Source: Bacillus solitudinis (GTDB taxonomy: Bacteria > Bacillota > Bacilli > Bacillales > Bacillaceae_D). From it: a stretch of 64,000 bases of DNA. Within the stretch, counting starts at the first letter, position 1. Each line of letters opens with the position of its first letter. The stretch covers positions 1,582,048 through 1,646,047 of the forward strand of contig NZ_KZ454943.1 of assembly GCF_002797395.1 (NCBI RefSeq), given 5' to 3'. Positions 44,887 to 54,059 of the stretch are shown piece after piece. The position numbers were made by a program, and so were the translations under genes. The notes below the pieces were generated by a model that was given only the letters and a program-made list of their open reading frames with translations, did no database searches and was not told the origin of the DNA.

Positions 44887-45055
44887 GGAGTGACTTAATA
44901 AGCTCGGTAAACGTTGCAACGTTATTTCACCAACTGTTGAAATAGGAGAGAAGACAAATTACTTTGATTACGATTAATGAACAACAAAATCTACTTCCTC
45001 TTAACACTGTTCGCTACACTTCCCTATAGAGCGAAAGGAGTCTCGCATATTTTGG

Positions 45056-45091
45056 TTGATAAGAGGACACCTTTTTAATGCCCTCTTATCA
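45056..45091 (-). terminator. Hairpin at the end of the glycosidase operon
   Basis: Perfect 11-base arms (TTGATAAGAGG and complement), 14-base loop, 64 bases past the GH43 stop on the minus strand. There is no T-run, so it may be a factor-assisted or stability hairpin. Confidence 0.55.
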
Positions 45092-45154
45092 ATCAAACGA
45101 ATAGCTTCTAATAACATAATTGCTGAATATTTTTTTACTATTATATCATACTTA

Positions 45155-46039
45155 CTAATAAATGGTTATTTGCTTATCAACATCCACAATAAGTCTTCCA
45201 TCTATAAAATCTATCTTGCTAATACACGTTTCTCGTAATAGACTACTATTTGGATTGATTAATCGATGATATACTAAGTACCATTTTCCTTGATATTCCG
45301 TCATCGAAGCATGCCCCGTTCCAAAAAAACGTTTGGATTCCTGAGTAACTCGGTTGTTCTCAGGCATCTCATATGGGCCAAAGACATGCTTACTTTTAGC
45401 AAAACAGATCTGGTACCTTGGATCACGCGTATCATAATTACTCCAAGTCAAGACATAGTCTCCATCTATTTTTTGCAAATGCGGTCCCTCATTATAGATA
45501 GAAATGTTAAACTCACTCAAGTCTTTCCCATGGTGTGCGTAAAGTTGTCGAGACAAATCAATCGGCTTCGCTTTGAACGTTACCATATCCTCTTCTAATG
45601 GGACAATCCAACATTTCCCTTGTCCCCAAAGCAGATAGGGTTGATTGTCATCATCGATAAATAAATCCGCATCAATGGTTTGACAGTCATATTCTTCTTT
45701 TCTGATTAATGGTTGTCCTAACAAATCTCGAAAAGGTCCTAATGGTGAATCCGCTACAGCCACTCCTATTTGAGCTTCCGCTGAAAAATACATATAGTAT
45801 TTTCCATTAAATTTATTAACACCTGGGGCCCATGCTCTAGAATCTGCCCACGAAACGTCGTTTAAATCAAGCGCTAAGAAAGGTCCTTCCCAATGGATTA
45901 AATCTTTGCTGTGAAAGACATGGAACTTCTCATATACCCATCCATCACTATCTTTAGTTGGGTACAGGTAATAATCCTCACCATCTTTTAAAATAAAGGG
46001 ATCCGCCCACTCACCTTGTAAAATCGGCTCTTGTGTCAT
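45155..46039 (-). CDS. Glycoside hydrolase family 43 enzyme
   Basis: 294-residue five-bladed beta-propeller glycosidase. The GH43 catalytic residues are recognisable: general base Asp in EWADPFI, the pKa-modulating Asp in IDADLFIDDD, and the acid Glu in NEGPHL. No signal peptide is present, so it acts inside the cell on imported oligosaccharides, probably arabino- or xylo-side chains. Its start overlaps the previous gene's stop by four bases (ATGA), so translation is coupled. It is the last gene of the sugar-utilisation operon. Confidence 0.88.
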   Translation of the reverse strand: MTQEPILQGEWADPFILKDGEDYYLYPTKDSDGWVYEKFHVFHSKDLIHWEGPFLALDLNDVSWADSRAWAPGVNKFNGKYYMYFSAEAQIGVAVADSPLGPFRDLLGQPLIRKEEYDCQTIDADLFIDDDNQPYLLWGQGKCWIVPLEEDMVTFKAKPIDLSRQLYAHHGKDLSEFNISIYNEGPHLQKIDGDYVLTWSNYDTRDPRYQICFAKSKHVFGPYEMPENNRVTQESKRFFGTGHASMTEYQGKWYLVYHRLINPNSSLLRETCISKIDFIDGRLIVDVDKQITIY

Positions 46040-46986
46040 ACGTTTTCACCTTCTTTCGTTCCGTATGCACTAAGTAATCTATCATATTCGGATAGTGTTA
46101 TCGGGATAATCGACCCATGACGCGGCTTAAAAGGAAGAGAATAGTGATCAGGCTCCGTCCATTCTCCTGAATCTAAATTTGTCGTTTCAAGAGGAAGATA
46201 GCCCCTTAATCCGTATTCATCAATGTACAAATACCACTTTTCTTCAATGTTGGATTTAAAAATAATTGGACCTTCTCCGCGAACCATAAACGCTTCTTCA
46301 ATATTTCGATTTAACGTAATATAATTTGTTTGTAACAAGGATTCATTTGATTCTTGAAAGACATGCTTTCCTTTGGCAAAGCGATAGAATTTATTTTTTT
46401 CTACCATCATTGTCGCATCAATGACTGAGTATCCATAATCGATAAATGGCCTTGGCTCTGAGAATTCGACAAAGTCCTTTGTTTTAGAATAGAGCATTTG
46501 GTGGTAGCGACTTTTATCATTTTCCTTTGAGCTTTCTTCTAGCATGGATGCCCAATAGACAATAAACTCCTCATTCTCAGCATCAAAAGTCGCTTCAGGA
46601 GCCCATGTGCAACCAGCATCAGGTGGTGCAAGTTCAACCATTCTTTGCTTTGACCAATGGACGAAGTCGCTAGACTCCCAAATCATGATTGCCTTACTAC
46701 CTTCTGCCACAGCTCGTTCCCAATTCCCGTTTCCTTGTATTTTTAAATCGGTTCCTAGTAAATATACCTTACCATTGAGTGGAGAGCGGATCATAAATGG
46801 ATCACGTACTCCTTTTTCTCCTAATTCAGACGTAAGGATGGGCTTTCCTCCGTTTAATTCTTGCCAATGCAACGGGTCATTGCCTTTACTTAAAGCAAAA
46901 TAGACTTGTTCTCCATTCACGATATCCTCTGCTTCTCCTTTGAAATAAGTAAATAAATAACCTGCATACTCTTCTTTTTTATTCAT
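46036..46986 (-). CDS. GH43-like glycosidase
   Basis: 316-residue cytosolic protein with the beta-propeller pattern of GH43-like enzymes (KGVRDPFMIRSP at the position of the catalytic Asp, SSDFVHWSKQR, GCTWAPEATFD, YSVIDATMM). The sequence is more distant from classical GH43 than its neighbour. It is likely an arabinofuranosidase or xylosidase. Ribosome site GAGGGGG. It overlaps the next gene by four bases; the GH105 gene lies 170 bases upstream on the same strand. Confidence 0.8.
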   Translation of the reverse strand: MNKKEEYAGYLFTYFKGEAEDIVNGEQVYFALSKGNDPLHWQELNGGKPILTSELGEKGVRDPFMIRSPLNGKVYLLGTDLKIQGNGNWERAVAEGSKAIMIWESSDFVHWSKQRMVELAPPDAGCTWAPEATFDAENEEFIVYWASMLEESSKENDKSRYHQMLYSKTKDFVEFSEPRPFIDYGYSVIDATMMVEKNKFYRFAKGKHVFQESNESLLQTNYITLNRNIEEAFMVRGEGPIIFKSNIEEKWYLYIDEYGLRGYLPLETTNLDSGEWTEPDHYSLPFKPRHGSIIPITLSEYDRLLSAYGTKEGENV

Positions 46987-47156
46987 AGCTGCCCCCTCTG
47001 TATTGGATCATTTATTTGAAACCTTGCATCTAAATATCGTCAATGATGGCTTGGAAACTCATCCCCATCAGGAGTTGTCTTTTCTTTAAAATGAACAAAT
47101 AGATAAGCTTCCATTGAAATCCCTTCCATTATTAAATTATAATCGCTTTCTGTTTC

Positions 47157-48239
47157 TTACATGTCACTTTCTTCAAAATTATGTTGAACATTTGGATTAG
47201 CTTCATGCCATTCGATCAGCTCGATTACCGATGATAGAAATGCTAACGTTAATCCTTGTCCCCAGCCTTGAGCCCACTTACGATCTATCTCAAGATACCC
47301 CTTCATGTCCTTCATAACAGCAGTACCACCTGAAACATTCAGGACCCGGCCATTATCCGCAATATTATCTAAGACACCATCGAGTGCTTTCTGAACGTAT
47401 TTTGCATGTAGTGGATTTCTTTGCATCACCATTGCTGTGGCGATTCCAGACGTTGCTGATACTTCCCCGTATGCATCCGGATAATCCAAGATAGTCCCCC
47501 AAAGCCCATCCTCTTTTTGTACCTTTTTGATAGCAGCTAATTGATCACGCAGGGAGCAAATAATATGCATAAAAGGTGGATATAAATAGGCTTCAGGTAA
47601 CACTCTACCTACCCGTGACATCGTGTACGCCGCCCAAGCATTGGCACGAGCCCAATGAATCCCTGACATATGATTCTTCTTAATGTTGTTATAACCATGG
47701 TACCAAAGTGCGGAATCTTCATCCTGTAAATATTCAATATGCCATACAAACTGGTGTAACGCATCATCAATTAGATGCCTTTTTTCTAGTAACACCCCAA
47801 CACGAAGTTGGAAATATGCAGCCATGAAAAGCGTATCAGCCCAGCATTGCTCTGCAAAATCATTATTGAGTGAAACTGTATGTTGAAGAACTCGGTCCCC
47901 AAACCGTAACGCTTTATGTTCCAAATAGTCAATTTTACTTAAAATAATATCAAGATATTTCTGTTCCTTTGTTTTCTCATAAAGGGTAAGAAGAATGTGT
48001 CCCATTGAACATGTATTAACGGTCCAAGCAGGGAGTCCAAGCTTAATGTACTCATCTACCCAATCTGCCATTCGCTCTAAATAACTCGTTTCTCCCGTTA
48101 CATCAAAAGCACGGCTAACGCCATAAAAGGCAACACCACCTGGCCATTCCCACGTCAAATCCATATCTAACGTATAGTTCACCACACGATCTACAACTTG
48201 CTTTAACTCATCTGGAGTATTATCAATAGTTAGTTTCAT
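47157..48239 (-). CDS. GH105-type unsaturated rhamnogalacturonyl/uronyl hydrolase
   Basis: 360-residue (alpha/alpha)6-barrel enzyme. Signatures of GH105/GH88 are EQCWADTLFMAAYF (the Asp is the likely catalytic residue), HWARANAWAAY, YGEVSATSGIATAM and WAQGWGQGLTLAFL. Such enzymes remove unsaturated uronic acid from lyase-cut pectin, glycosaminoglycan or similar oligosaccharides, in the cytosol. No signal peptide. Start has AAAGGAGG. It is located between the ABC-importer genes and the two GH43 genes, so rhamnogalacturonan with arabinan side chains is a likely substrate, though not proven. Confidence 0.88.
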   Translation of the reverse strand: MKLTIDNTPDELKQVVDRVVNYTLDMDLTWEWPGGVAFYGVSRAFDVTGETSYLERMADWVDEYIKLGLPAWTVNTCSMGHILLTLYEKTKEQKYLDIILSKIDYLEHKALRFGDRVLQHTVSLNNDFAEQCWADTLFMAAYFQLRVGVLLEKRHLIDDALHQFVWHIEYLQDEDSALWYHGYNNIKKNHMSGIHWARANAWAAYTMSRVGRVLPEAYLYPPFMHIICSLRDQLAAIKKVQKEDGLWGTILDYPDAYGEVSATSGIATAMVMQRNPLHAKYVQKALDGVLDNIADNGRVLNVSGGTAVMKDMKGYLEIDRKWAQGWGQGLTLAFLSSVIELIEWHEANPNVQHNFEESDM

Positions 48240-48255
48240 ACTTCCTCCTTTAGAA

Positions 48256-48280
48256 AGCCCTTACTTGGATAGTAAGGGCT
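48256..48280 (-). other. Intercistronic hairpin after the solute-binding protein gene
   Basis: AGCCCTTACT and AGTAAGGGCT arms with a 5-base loop, between the binding-protein stop and the GH105 start. It probably raises binding-protein mRNA relative to downstream genes by stability or partial termination. Confidence 0.65.
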
Positions 48281-48298
48281 CTACTGGTTGGTTATTAT

Positions 48299-49921
48299 TT
48301 ATTCAATGTAATTGTACTGACCCGCATCAATTGCTGCCTGTTTTTCATCTAGAATTTCTTGATAACCAGTATTTAAGTATTGTTGCTTAGCTTTTTCATA
48401 TTCCTCATCAAACTTTTCTTCTGGACCAAGTACAACCTTCAAGTAGAGTTCTTGGAATAGTGCGTTCAAATCCGCCTGATATTCTCTTTGGCTCTCAATA
48501 ACAGTGGTGAACAACGCATCTGGTGTAGCATATTCTTTTGTCTCTTCTTGATATTTGAACATATCATCCACAATATACTCGTAACCAGGAGGAGACCAGA
48601 AATTTTCCATCGCTTTACGAGTCAATTCTTCCGAACCGAAATCAGGAGCTTCCGTCACAAGTGCCCAGTAGTCTTTGTTATTATTCATAGATAGCTTTGC
48701 TTCGCCATTATATTCAGTGTTACTAATTGGTAGACCTTCCGAATCGAGCGTATAGTTCTCGCCTTCAATACCATTCTGCAATTTGAATAGGTTTTCTGGC
48801 TGACTCATCCACTCAAGATACATCCATACAGCAATTCGTTCCTCATCCGTCGCAGCCTCGTTAATCCCCATAATTAATCCGAATGGGAAATCAGCACGTC
48901 CTTGTGGTATATTTCCTTCTGGTGTGCCTGCATATGGAGGAGTCACGGCAAACTCAGCTTCAGGGTTATTTTTTAATACAGCTTCGAACAAATCGGTATT
49001 GCTAGAAATGTATTCTCCATACGTTCCTGTTCTACCTGCAACAAATTCAGCTTTAACATCATCACGCAAATAGAATTCTTGATCAATTAATCCATTGTGA
49101 TATTGATAACTCAAATTGCGAAGCCAAGCCTCTGTTTCATCAGTCGTCAAATCAGCAACCCTTAGATCCGAATATAGTGCACGGTATTCTGGATCGATAG
49201 GCCAGTCACGGAAAGCATAGTTATAATTGTAAACATTTGCTGTCAAACTACCTCCTAATGTACCAAGCCCTGCCTCCTTCCATTTTTGAGCCATTTCATT
49301 CATTTTCTCGAGAGACGTCAAATCTTCTACTTTCATTCCAACCTGTTCGACCCAATCTTTTCGAATAATCGAAACATAGTTAGCGAAGTCTGGTCGCTCA
49401 GCGAAAAAGAAGGTATTTTGTCCATCAACTACACTATATTGGTCAATAGTGTCACTTAATTTCTCCCAGTATGTCGGAGCATATTGGGCAATCTCATCTA
49501 AATCTAATGGCTGTAAAACACCAGAACCATAATAGGACAATGCTTGTGGCATATCATAATGGTAGATTATATCTGGCGCGTTTCCAGAAGCAAGCAGCTG
49601 TTGAAAATCTGTCACTTCATTGGAACGGGAAATTGGAACAAAATTCACATCGATGTTATATTGGTCACCAAAATCTTCTTGGACCCAACGTGTATAGTAA
49701 TTATCTGCTACATCCCAGCCTTCAAAAGCTCGGTCATACACCGGGATATCAAGATTTACTGTTTCTGGAAAGATCATGTCACCTTCATTAGGTACATTTT
49801 CTGTTTCATTTGAAGTTGGTGAACTTTCCTCATTATTATTGGCTGTGTTATCTGAACAAGCCGCTAAAATACTACCAATTGTAAATGCAGCAAATACTAC
49901 TTGAAAGAATTTTCTTTTCAC
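48299..49921 (-). CDS. ABC-transporter extracellular solute-binding lipoprotein
   Basis: 540-residue lipoprotein with signal and lipobox (GSILAAC) followed by an acidic Asn/Glu linker and a large periplasmic-binding fold. It belongs to the LplA/YtcQ-like group of large binding proteins for oligosaccharides. The preferred start is the GTG at 49921, eight bases after GGAGG; the ATG six codons upstream overlaps the ribosome site. Followed by GH105 and GH43 genes and preceded by two permease genes, it is the specificity component of the importer. Confidence 0.9.
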   Translation of the reverse strand: MKRKFFQVVFAAFTIGSILAACSDNTANNNEESSPTSNETENVPNEGDMIFPETVNLDIPVYDRAFEGWDVADNYYTRWVQEDFGDQYNIDVNFVPISRSNEVTDFQQLLASGNAPDIIYHYDMPQALSYYGSGVLQPLDLDEIAQYAPTYWEKLSDTIDQYSVVDGQNTFFFAERPDFANYVSIIRKDWVEQVGMKVEDLTSLEKMNEMAQKWKEAGLGTLGGSLTANVYNYNYAFRDWPIDPEYRALYSDLRVADLTTDETEAWLRNLSYQYHNGLIDQEFYLRDDVKAEFVAGRTGTYGEYISSNTDLFEAVLKNNPEAEFAVTPPYAGTPEGNIPQGRADFPFGLIMGINEAATDEERIAVWMYLEWMSQPENLFKLQNGIEGENYTLDSEGLPISNTEYNGEAKLSMNNNKDYWALVTEAPDFGSEELTRKAMENFWSPPGYEYIVDDMFKYQEETKEYATPDALFTTVIESQREYQADLNALFQELYLKVVLGPEEKFDEEYEKAKQQYLNTGYQEILDEKQAAIDAGQYNYIE

Positions 49922-49952
49922 ATGAATAACCTCCATTATTTATAATATATTG

Positions 49953-50852
49953 CTATTCTTTAACAGAACCCAGCATAACACCACGAACAAAATACTTCTG
50001 AACAAACGGATATACACAAATGATAGGAAGCGTTGCAAAGACCACAACGGCAGCTTTAAGTACTTCAGGGCTACTTGTTTGAACAAACGTAATCTCAGTT
50101 TGAAAACTTTCACTCGCTTGAACAACAAGATAATACAACTTTAGTTGCAATGGTCGTAATGCAGTTTCATACCGAATATAAAATAGAGCATCTTGATAAC
50201 CATTCCATCGACCAACTGCGTAGAAGAGGGACAACGTCGCAAGTATCGGTTTACTAAGCGGAAGGACGATATTCCATAAAATTCGGAAGTGACTTGCTCC
50301 ATCCATCCTAGCTGACTCCTCCAAACTAACAGGAACTGTGCTCGTAATCGAACTCCTTAATATTAGTAGATTGAAAGCACTAAATGCACCTGGAAGTACG
50401 AGAGACCAGATGGTGTCGAGCATTCCCAGTTTGTTTACAAGTAAGTAGTCGGGAATAATACCACCGGTAAAGTACAACGTGACCATAAACATCGCCGTTA
50501 TAAATGTACGCCCTTTTAGTTGCTTTCGAGAAAGAGGGTAAGCAGCGCAAATGGTAATAATCATTCCTATAAACGTGAACAACACCGTAATGAGAACGCT
50601 CACATAAAGGGATTGCAGGATACTTTTATCGGATAATATTTGAGCATAGGCATCAAAATTAAGTTCTCTTGGCCAAAGATATACCTTATTTGCAATAACA
50701 TAGGCATCATTACTTAACGATTTAGCGATAACGTGAACAAAAGGCAATAAACACGTCAATGATAAAACGATGAGTATTAAACGAATTCCTATATCCCATA
50801 TATCAATGCGTCTAGGCTGATTCACGTAAGTGCTACGATCGGATAGTTTCAT
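49953..50852 (-). CDS. ABC sugar permease, LplC/CarB type
   Basis: 299-residue inner-membrane permease with six helices and the EAA loop of the second permease (EESARMDGASHFRILWNIVLPLSKP). The gene is directly before the binding protein and shares the LplC wording. Ribosome site AAGGAGG. It pairs with the upstream LplB-type permease. No ATPase gene is present, so a shared MsmK-like ATPase encoded elsewhere is expected. Confidence 0.9.
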   Translation of the reverse strand: MKLSDRSTYVNQPRRIDIWDIGIRLILIVLSLTCLLPFVHVIAKSLSNDAYVIANKVYLWPRELNFDAYAQILSDKSILQSLYVSVLITVLFTFIGMIITICAAYPLSRKQLKGRTFITAMFMVTLYFTGGIIPDYLLVNKLGMLDTIWSLVLPGAFSAFNLLILRSSITSTVPVSLEESARMDGASHFRILWNIVLPLSKPILATLSLFYAVGRWNGYQDALFYIRYETALRPLQLKLYYLVVQASESFQTEITFVQTSSPEVLKAAVVVFATLPIICVYPFVQKYFVRGVMLGSVKE

Positions 50853-50958
50853 TTTTTACCTCCTTCCTTCTTATTCAGCATGTTTGTAGACAAGAGGTAA
50901 ACAGTATCAAGTATCTGTTAATAGGTCATAGAACGATTCATTTTCTACCATTCTACTA

Positions 50959-51927
50959 TTATAGAATCCCGTCTTCGCCCAGCTTTTTTGCAATGCGATC
51001 TGCAAGTAACACGAGAACAAGTCCGATAATTGCTTGAAACAGCCCGAGAGCAGTAGCACGACTAAAATCACCATTTTCAATCCCCCATCGGAATACTAAT
51101 ATTGGGATTGTCGTCGTAAATTCAGTGGTTGCCATGTTTTGCAATGCATACACTCGTTCAAATGATCCACCCATGACATGACCTAAACTCAAAATCAACA
51201 AGACTACGATCGTCGGTCGAATGCATGGTAGTGTTACGTGCCACATCTTACGCCATCTTCCTGCACCGTCAACCGTTGCAGCTTCATATAATTCAGGGTT
51301 CACGCCACTCATAGCAGCTAGGTAAATAATCGTACCCCATCCCATGCTTTGCCAGACGCCAATCGCGAGATAACTGAATAACCAATGGAGGTCACTCTGA
51401 AGAAACGGAATGCGGTTACCTCCAAGTTGCGCGATGAAATTATTCACCATTCCACTTCCCAGACCAAGCAATTGATATGCCAGCGCTCCAATAATAACCC
51501 AGGAAAGAAAATGCGGCAAATAAAGGATCGTTTGGTTTACTCGTTTGAAGATATTTCCTTTTATTTCGTTAATTAACAGGGCAAGCATAATCGGTAACGT
51601 GAAACTAAGGATAAGATCCGTTATATTTAGCAACAGCGTATTGCGAACGGCTTTTCCGAAGTCAGGCCGAGCAAATAATTTCTTAAATACATCGAATCCA
51701 ACCCACTCACTGGCCCAAAAGCCTTTAATGATATTGTAATCTTTAAAAGCAATGAGGAGACCTGACAATGGTAAATATTTAAAAACGAATGCAAACGATA
51801 TTGGAATCAATAATAGGAAGTAGAGCTGCCAATCTCGACTAAGATAGTAGAAAATGCTCTTTTTCTTATGTTCCAAACGAATTAAAGCGTTTTCATTTCT
51901 TTGATTTATTTCAACCTTTGTTTTCAA
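50959..51927 (-). CDS. ABC sugar permease, LplB type
   Basis: 322-residue permease with six membrane helices and the EAA loop YEAATVDGAGRWRKMWHVTLP. It matches LplB/YteP-type permeases for large oligosaccharides. Start is TTG with GGGAGGTGAG before it. First gene of the transport/degradation operon; a cre site sits inside codons 11-16. Confidence 0.9.
   Translation of the reverse strand: MKTKVEINQRNENALIRLEHKKKSIFYYLSRDWQLYFLLLIPISFAFVFKYLPLSGLLIAFKDYNIIKGFWASEWVGFDVFKKLFARPDFGKAVRNTLLLNITDLILSFTLPIMLALLINEIKGNIFKRVNQTILYLPHFLSWVIIGALAYQLLGLGSGMVNNFIAQLGGNRIPFLQSDLHWLFSYLAIGVWQSMGWGTIIYLAAMSGVNPELYEAATVDGAGRWRKMWHVTLPCIRPTIVVLLILSLGHVMGGSFERVYALQNMATTEFTTTIPILVFRWGIENGDFSRATALGLFQAIIGLVLVLLADRIAKKLGEDGIL
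51882..51896 (-). promoter_or_regulatory. cre site inside the first operon gene
   Basis: On the minus strand ATGAAAACGCTTTAA, matching the cre consensus with one mismatch, 32 bases into the LplB-type gene. CcpA bound here would block elongating polymerase (roadblock). Confidence 0.7.
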
Positions 51928-52373
51928 AAATTCTCACCTCCCATTTATATTTTTCTTTCATTCCTCAACGCTGCCGTTCTTGGCTGGTGAGGTTAATCAT
52001 AATGTTAGTTCAGCCACACATCAGAGTAAATCGTGAATATTGATTATCTATTGTTACAATTGATGAACACTTGCTAAAATGCGCATTTTTGAAGGCAATA
52101 ATCAAAATTAATACCTAATTGAGCTAATCAAACACTACCAAAAATAGAGAAAAGAATGATAATTTTAGTGCGAACAATAAACTTTGATGATGCCTATCAA
52201 CTCTTACAAGACATGTTCAAGCAACAGTACAACGGCCAGCGTTTTTTGGTTTGGCCCCTCAGGGTCAAACCAAAAATCTAACACCTGGTGCGGAGGGATA
52301 CCCTAAAACAGTTACACAAACTTATTGACACTACCTCAACTAATTTCACATAATTTAACACTTTTTAACATGT
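51928..52373. other. Promoter region and palindrome before the sugar operon
   Basis: No supported gene. The operon promoter must lie here, but no strong sigma-A match was assigned. A 42-codon frame at 52156 passes through the palindrome at 52242 and is not supported. Confidence 0.5.
52242..52276. terminator. Bidirectional terminator-like palindrome
   Basis: TTTTTGGTTTG and CAAACCAAAAA arms with inner GGCCC/GGGTC pairing. It ends the small membrane gene at 52374 on the minus strand and isolates the sugar operon. Confidence 0.7.
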
Positions 52374-52556
52374 TTATTTTAATTTTTTAATCCTACTTAA
52401 AATCTCTGAAACACCTATCGCTATACTTGCATTAAGCATTGCGAATATAGAGATAACCGTAGCTAAACCTTCATATTCCCCAAAGAAATTCATTACAAAA
52501 AAGATAAAACTCAAGAAAAACACAATTATGCCAAATATAAATAAAAATCTATCCAT
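52374..52556 (-). CDS. Small hypothetical membrane protein
   Basis: 60-residue protein with two predicted helices (FLFIFGIIVFFLSFIFFVMNFF and ATVISIFAMLNASIAIGV) and a basic tail. Ribosome site AAGGGAG. It is a single gene with a terminator 98 bases downstream. Family not recognised. Confidence 0.6.
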   Translation of the reverse strand: MDRFLFIFGIIVFFLSFIFFVMNFFGEYEGLATVISIFAMLNASIAIGVSEILSRIKKLK

Positions 52557-52662
52557 TATTACTCCCTTCTTATCTACTCCATAACTATAAGCGTCAAATA
52601 GTCCCCGCCTATTTAAAAGACGGAGACTGACTTAAGGTCCTCAGTTAAGCAAGATCCATTGT

Positions 52663-53997
52663 TTATCTAACTTGCATCATCACCTGTTTTCTGGTGAAAA
52701 AGAAGATCAGCAATGCAACGAGCATTTCCGCAAGCGGGAGAGCAAGCCAGACACCAGCAATACCCATGAATTTCGGCAGCACCCATAGCAGAGGCAATAG
52801 AAAGACGAAGCTTCGCAAAAGGATGATGGTCGTCGATGTACGAATTTCACCGATGGATTGGAAGTAGGTCATGTAGACGAAATTGAAACCAAGGAACAGA
52901 TAACCGATGAAAAACAGTCGAATTCCCTGGATGGCCAGTTTGCGAACTTCTTCCGATTCTAGACCAAAGAGCGAGACGAGCAAAGGAGCAGCAATCAAGC
53001 CGATGATAAGGAGAATCCCTCCTAGTGTGAATGAGACCTTCTCACCAATCTTCAAACTCTCTTTGATGCGTACTTTTTCCTTTGCGCCATGATAGTAGCT
53101 GATCATCGGCTGGAGCGCTGACTCAATTCCGAAAAAAGAAAGGAACATGAAACCGTGCAAATAGTTGACGACTGAGAAAGCTGCGACTCCTTCCGTGCCA
53201 AGCAAGCCGACAATCGCCAAGTTATAACCGGCGACCAAGACAAGAACCCCAGCTTCAGCAAGGAAGCTTGGAAATCCAATCAAGAAAATGTTTCCGATCG
53301 TTCGCCATGACCATTGGAACGATAGCTTGCGCAAAGTCGTATGCTTTTTCAAGAAGTGGAGTAAGAGGACGAGTAAACCGATGAAGCTTGCAAGAACAGT
53401 GGCAAGCGCCGCACCAAAGACACCTAGCTCCAGGATAAAAATCGTATAATAGTTCAAACCGATATTGACAATTGCAGTTACGCCAAGGGCGACCATCGAC
53501 AAAATCGGGCTGCCATCATTGCGGACGAAGATACTGAGCAGATGCTGTACAGCAATCAGCCAACCGAGCAGGAACAGAATCGTCAAGTATTCGATAGTAT
53601 GGGAAAGAGTATCGGAATTTGCTCCGAGCAAATTCGCAATTCCCTCTATATTAAAGTAACCGATGACCCCAATGACTAACAATAGTACCAGTACACTGGA
53701 AACAGCTAGCGAAAATACGCTCCTTGCCTTAGTCATATCCTCCTCTCCGATATGGACCGAATACAAGGTCCCCCCACCGATGCCGATCCACAGTGCAATC
53801 GAGAAAATCAGCGAGAACACCGGCATGGCGAGGTTTACACCAGCAAGCCCCTCCGATCCGACCCCGTTACCGACAAACACTCCATCGATTAAGATATTCA
53901 CCGACATCAGCATCATCCCTAATAACGATGGAAAGAAATATTGAAAAAACACCTTTTTTACTGATTGATGTTTCAAGCTTTGATGGGTTTCATTCAT
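52663..53997 (-). CDS. MATE-family multidrug efflux transporter
   Basis: 444-residue protein with 12 membrane helices of the MATE (NorM/DinF-like) fold, probably sodium- or proton-driven export of cationic drugs. The two-lobe repeat is visible: MMLMSVNILIDGVFVG in the N-half and GFPSFLAEAGVLVLVAGYN in the C-half. Start is the ATG at 53997, six bases after GGAGGA. It is transcribed after the MerR-family regulator, with a MerR-type promoter directly upstream, so it is induced by a drug bound by that regulator. Confidence 0.92.
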   Translation of the reverse strand: MNETHQSLKHQSVKKVFFQYFFPSLLGMMLMSVNILIDGVFVGNGVGSEGLAGVNLAMPVFSLIFSIALWIGIGGGTLYSVHIGEEDMTKARSVFSLAVSSVLVLLLVIGVIGYFNIEGIANLLGANSDTLSHTIEYLTILFLLGWLIAVQHLLSIFVRNDGSPILSMVALGVTAIVNIGLNYYTIFILELGVFGAALATVLASFIGLLVLLLHFLKKHTTLRKLSFQWSWRTIGNIFLIGFPSFLAEAGVLVLVAGYNLAIVGLLGTEGVAAFSVVNYLHGFMFLSFFGIESALQPMISYYHGAKEKVRIKESLKIGEKVSFTLGGILLIIGLIAAPLLVSLFGLESEEVRKLAIQGIRLFFIGYLFLGFNFVYMTYFQSIGEIRTSTTIILLRSFVFLLPLLWVLPKFMGIAGVWLALPLAEMLVALLIFFFTRKQVMMQVR

Positions 53998-54028
53998 AGT
54001 CATTCCTCCTGCAATTTATACAAGAGTA

Positions 54029-54059
54029 AGTATAAACCTTAAAGTTACTTGAAGGTCAA
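54029..54059 (-). promoter_or_regulatory. MerR-type promoter/operator of the MATE gene
   Basis: TTGACC, exactly 19 bases, TATACT on the minus strand. The stretched spacer holds the palindrome ACCTTCAAGT-A-ACTTTAAGGT. This is the classic MerR-activated promoter. The -35 overlaps the stop codon of the merR gene. Confidence 0.88.

Larger units (their letters stand above)
44689..45154. other. Intergenic region between the GH43 gene and the AraC gene
   Basis: 466 bases without a convincing gene; a 60-codon plus-strand frame at 45056 has no ribosome site and crosses a hairpin. It holds a cre site (44871) and an operon-end hairpin (45056). Confidence 0.6.

Noticed and set aside
45056..45238. 60-codon plus-strand frame between the GH43 and AraC genes
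   Set aside because: Antisense to the end of the GH43 gene, crosses the operon-end hairpin and lacks a ribosome site.
52156..52281. 42-codon open frame (contains TINFDDAYQLLQDMF)
   Set aside because: No ribosome site, runs through the palindrome at 52242 and has no recognisable family; the first part might be a decayed gene, but this cannot be supported.
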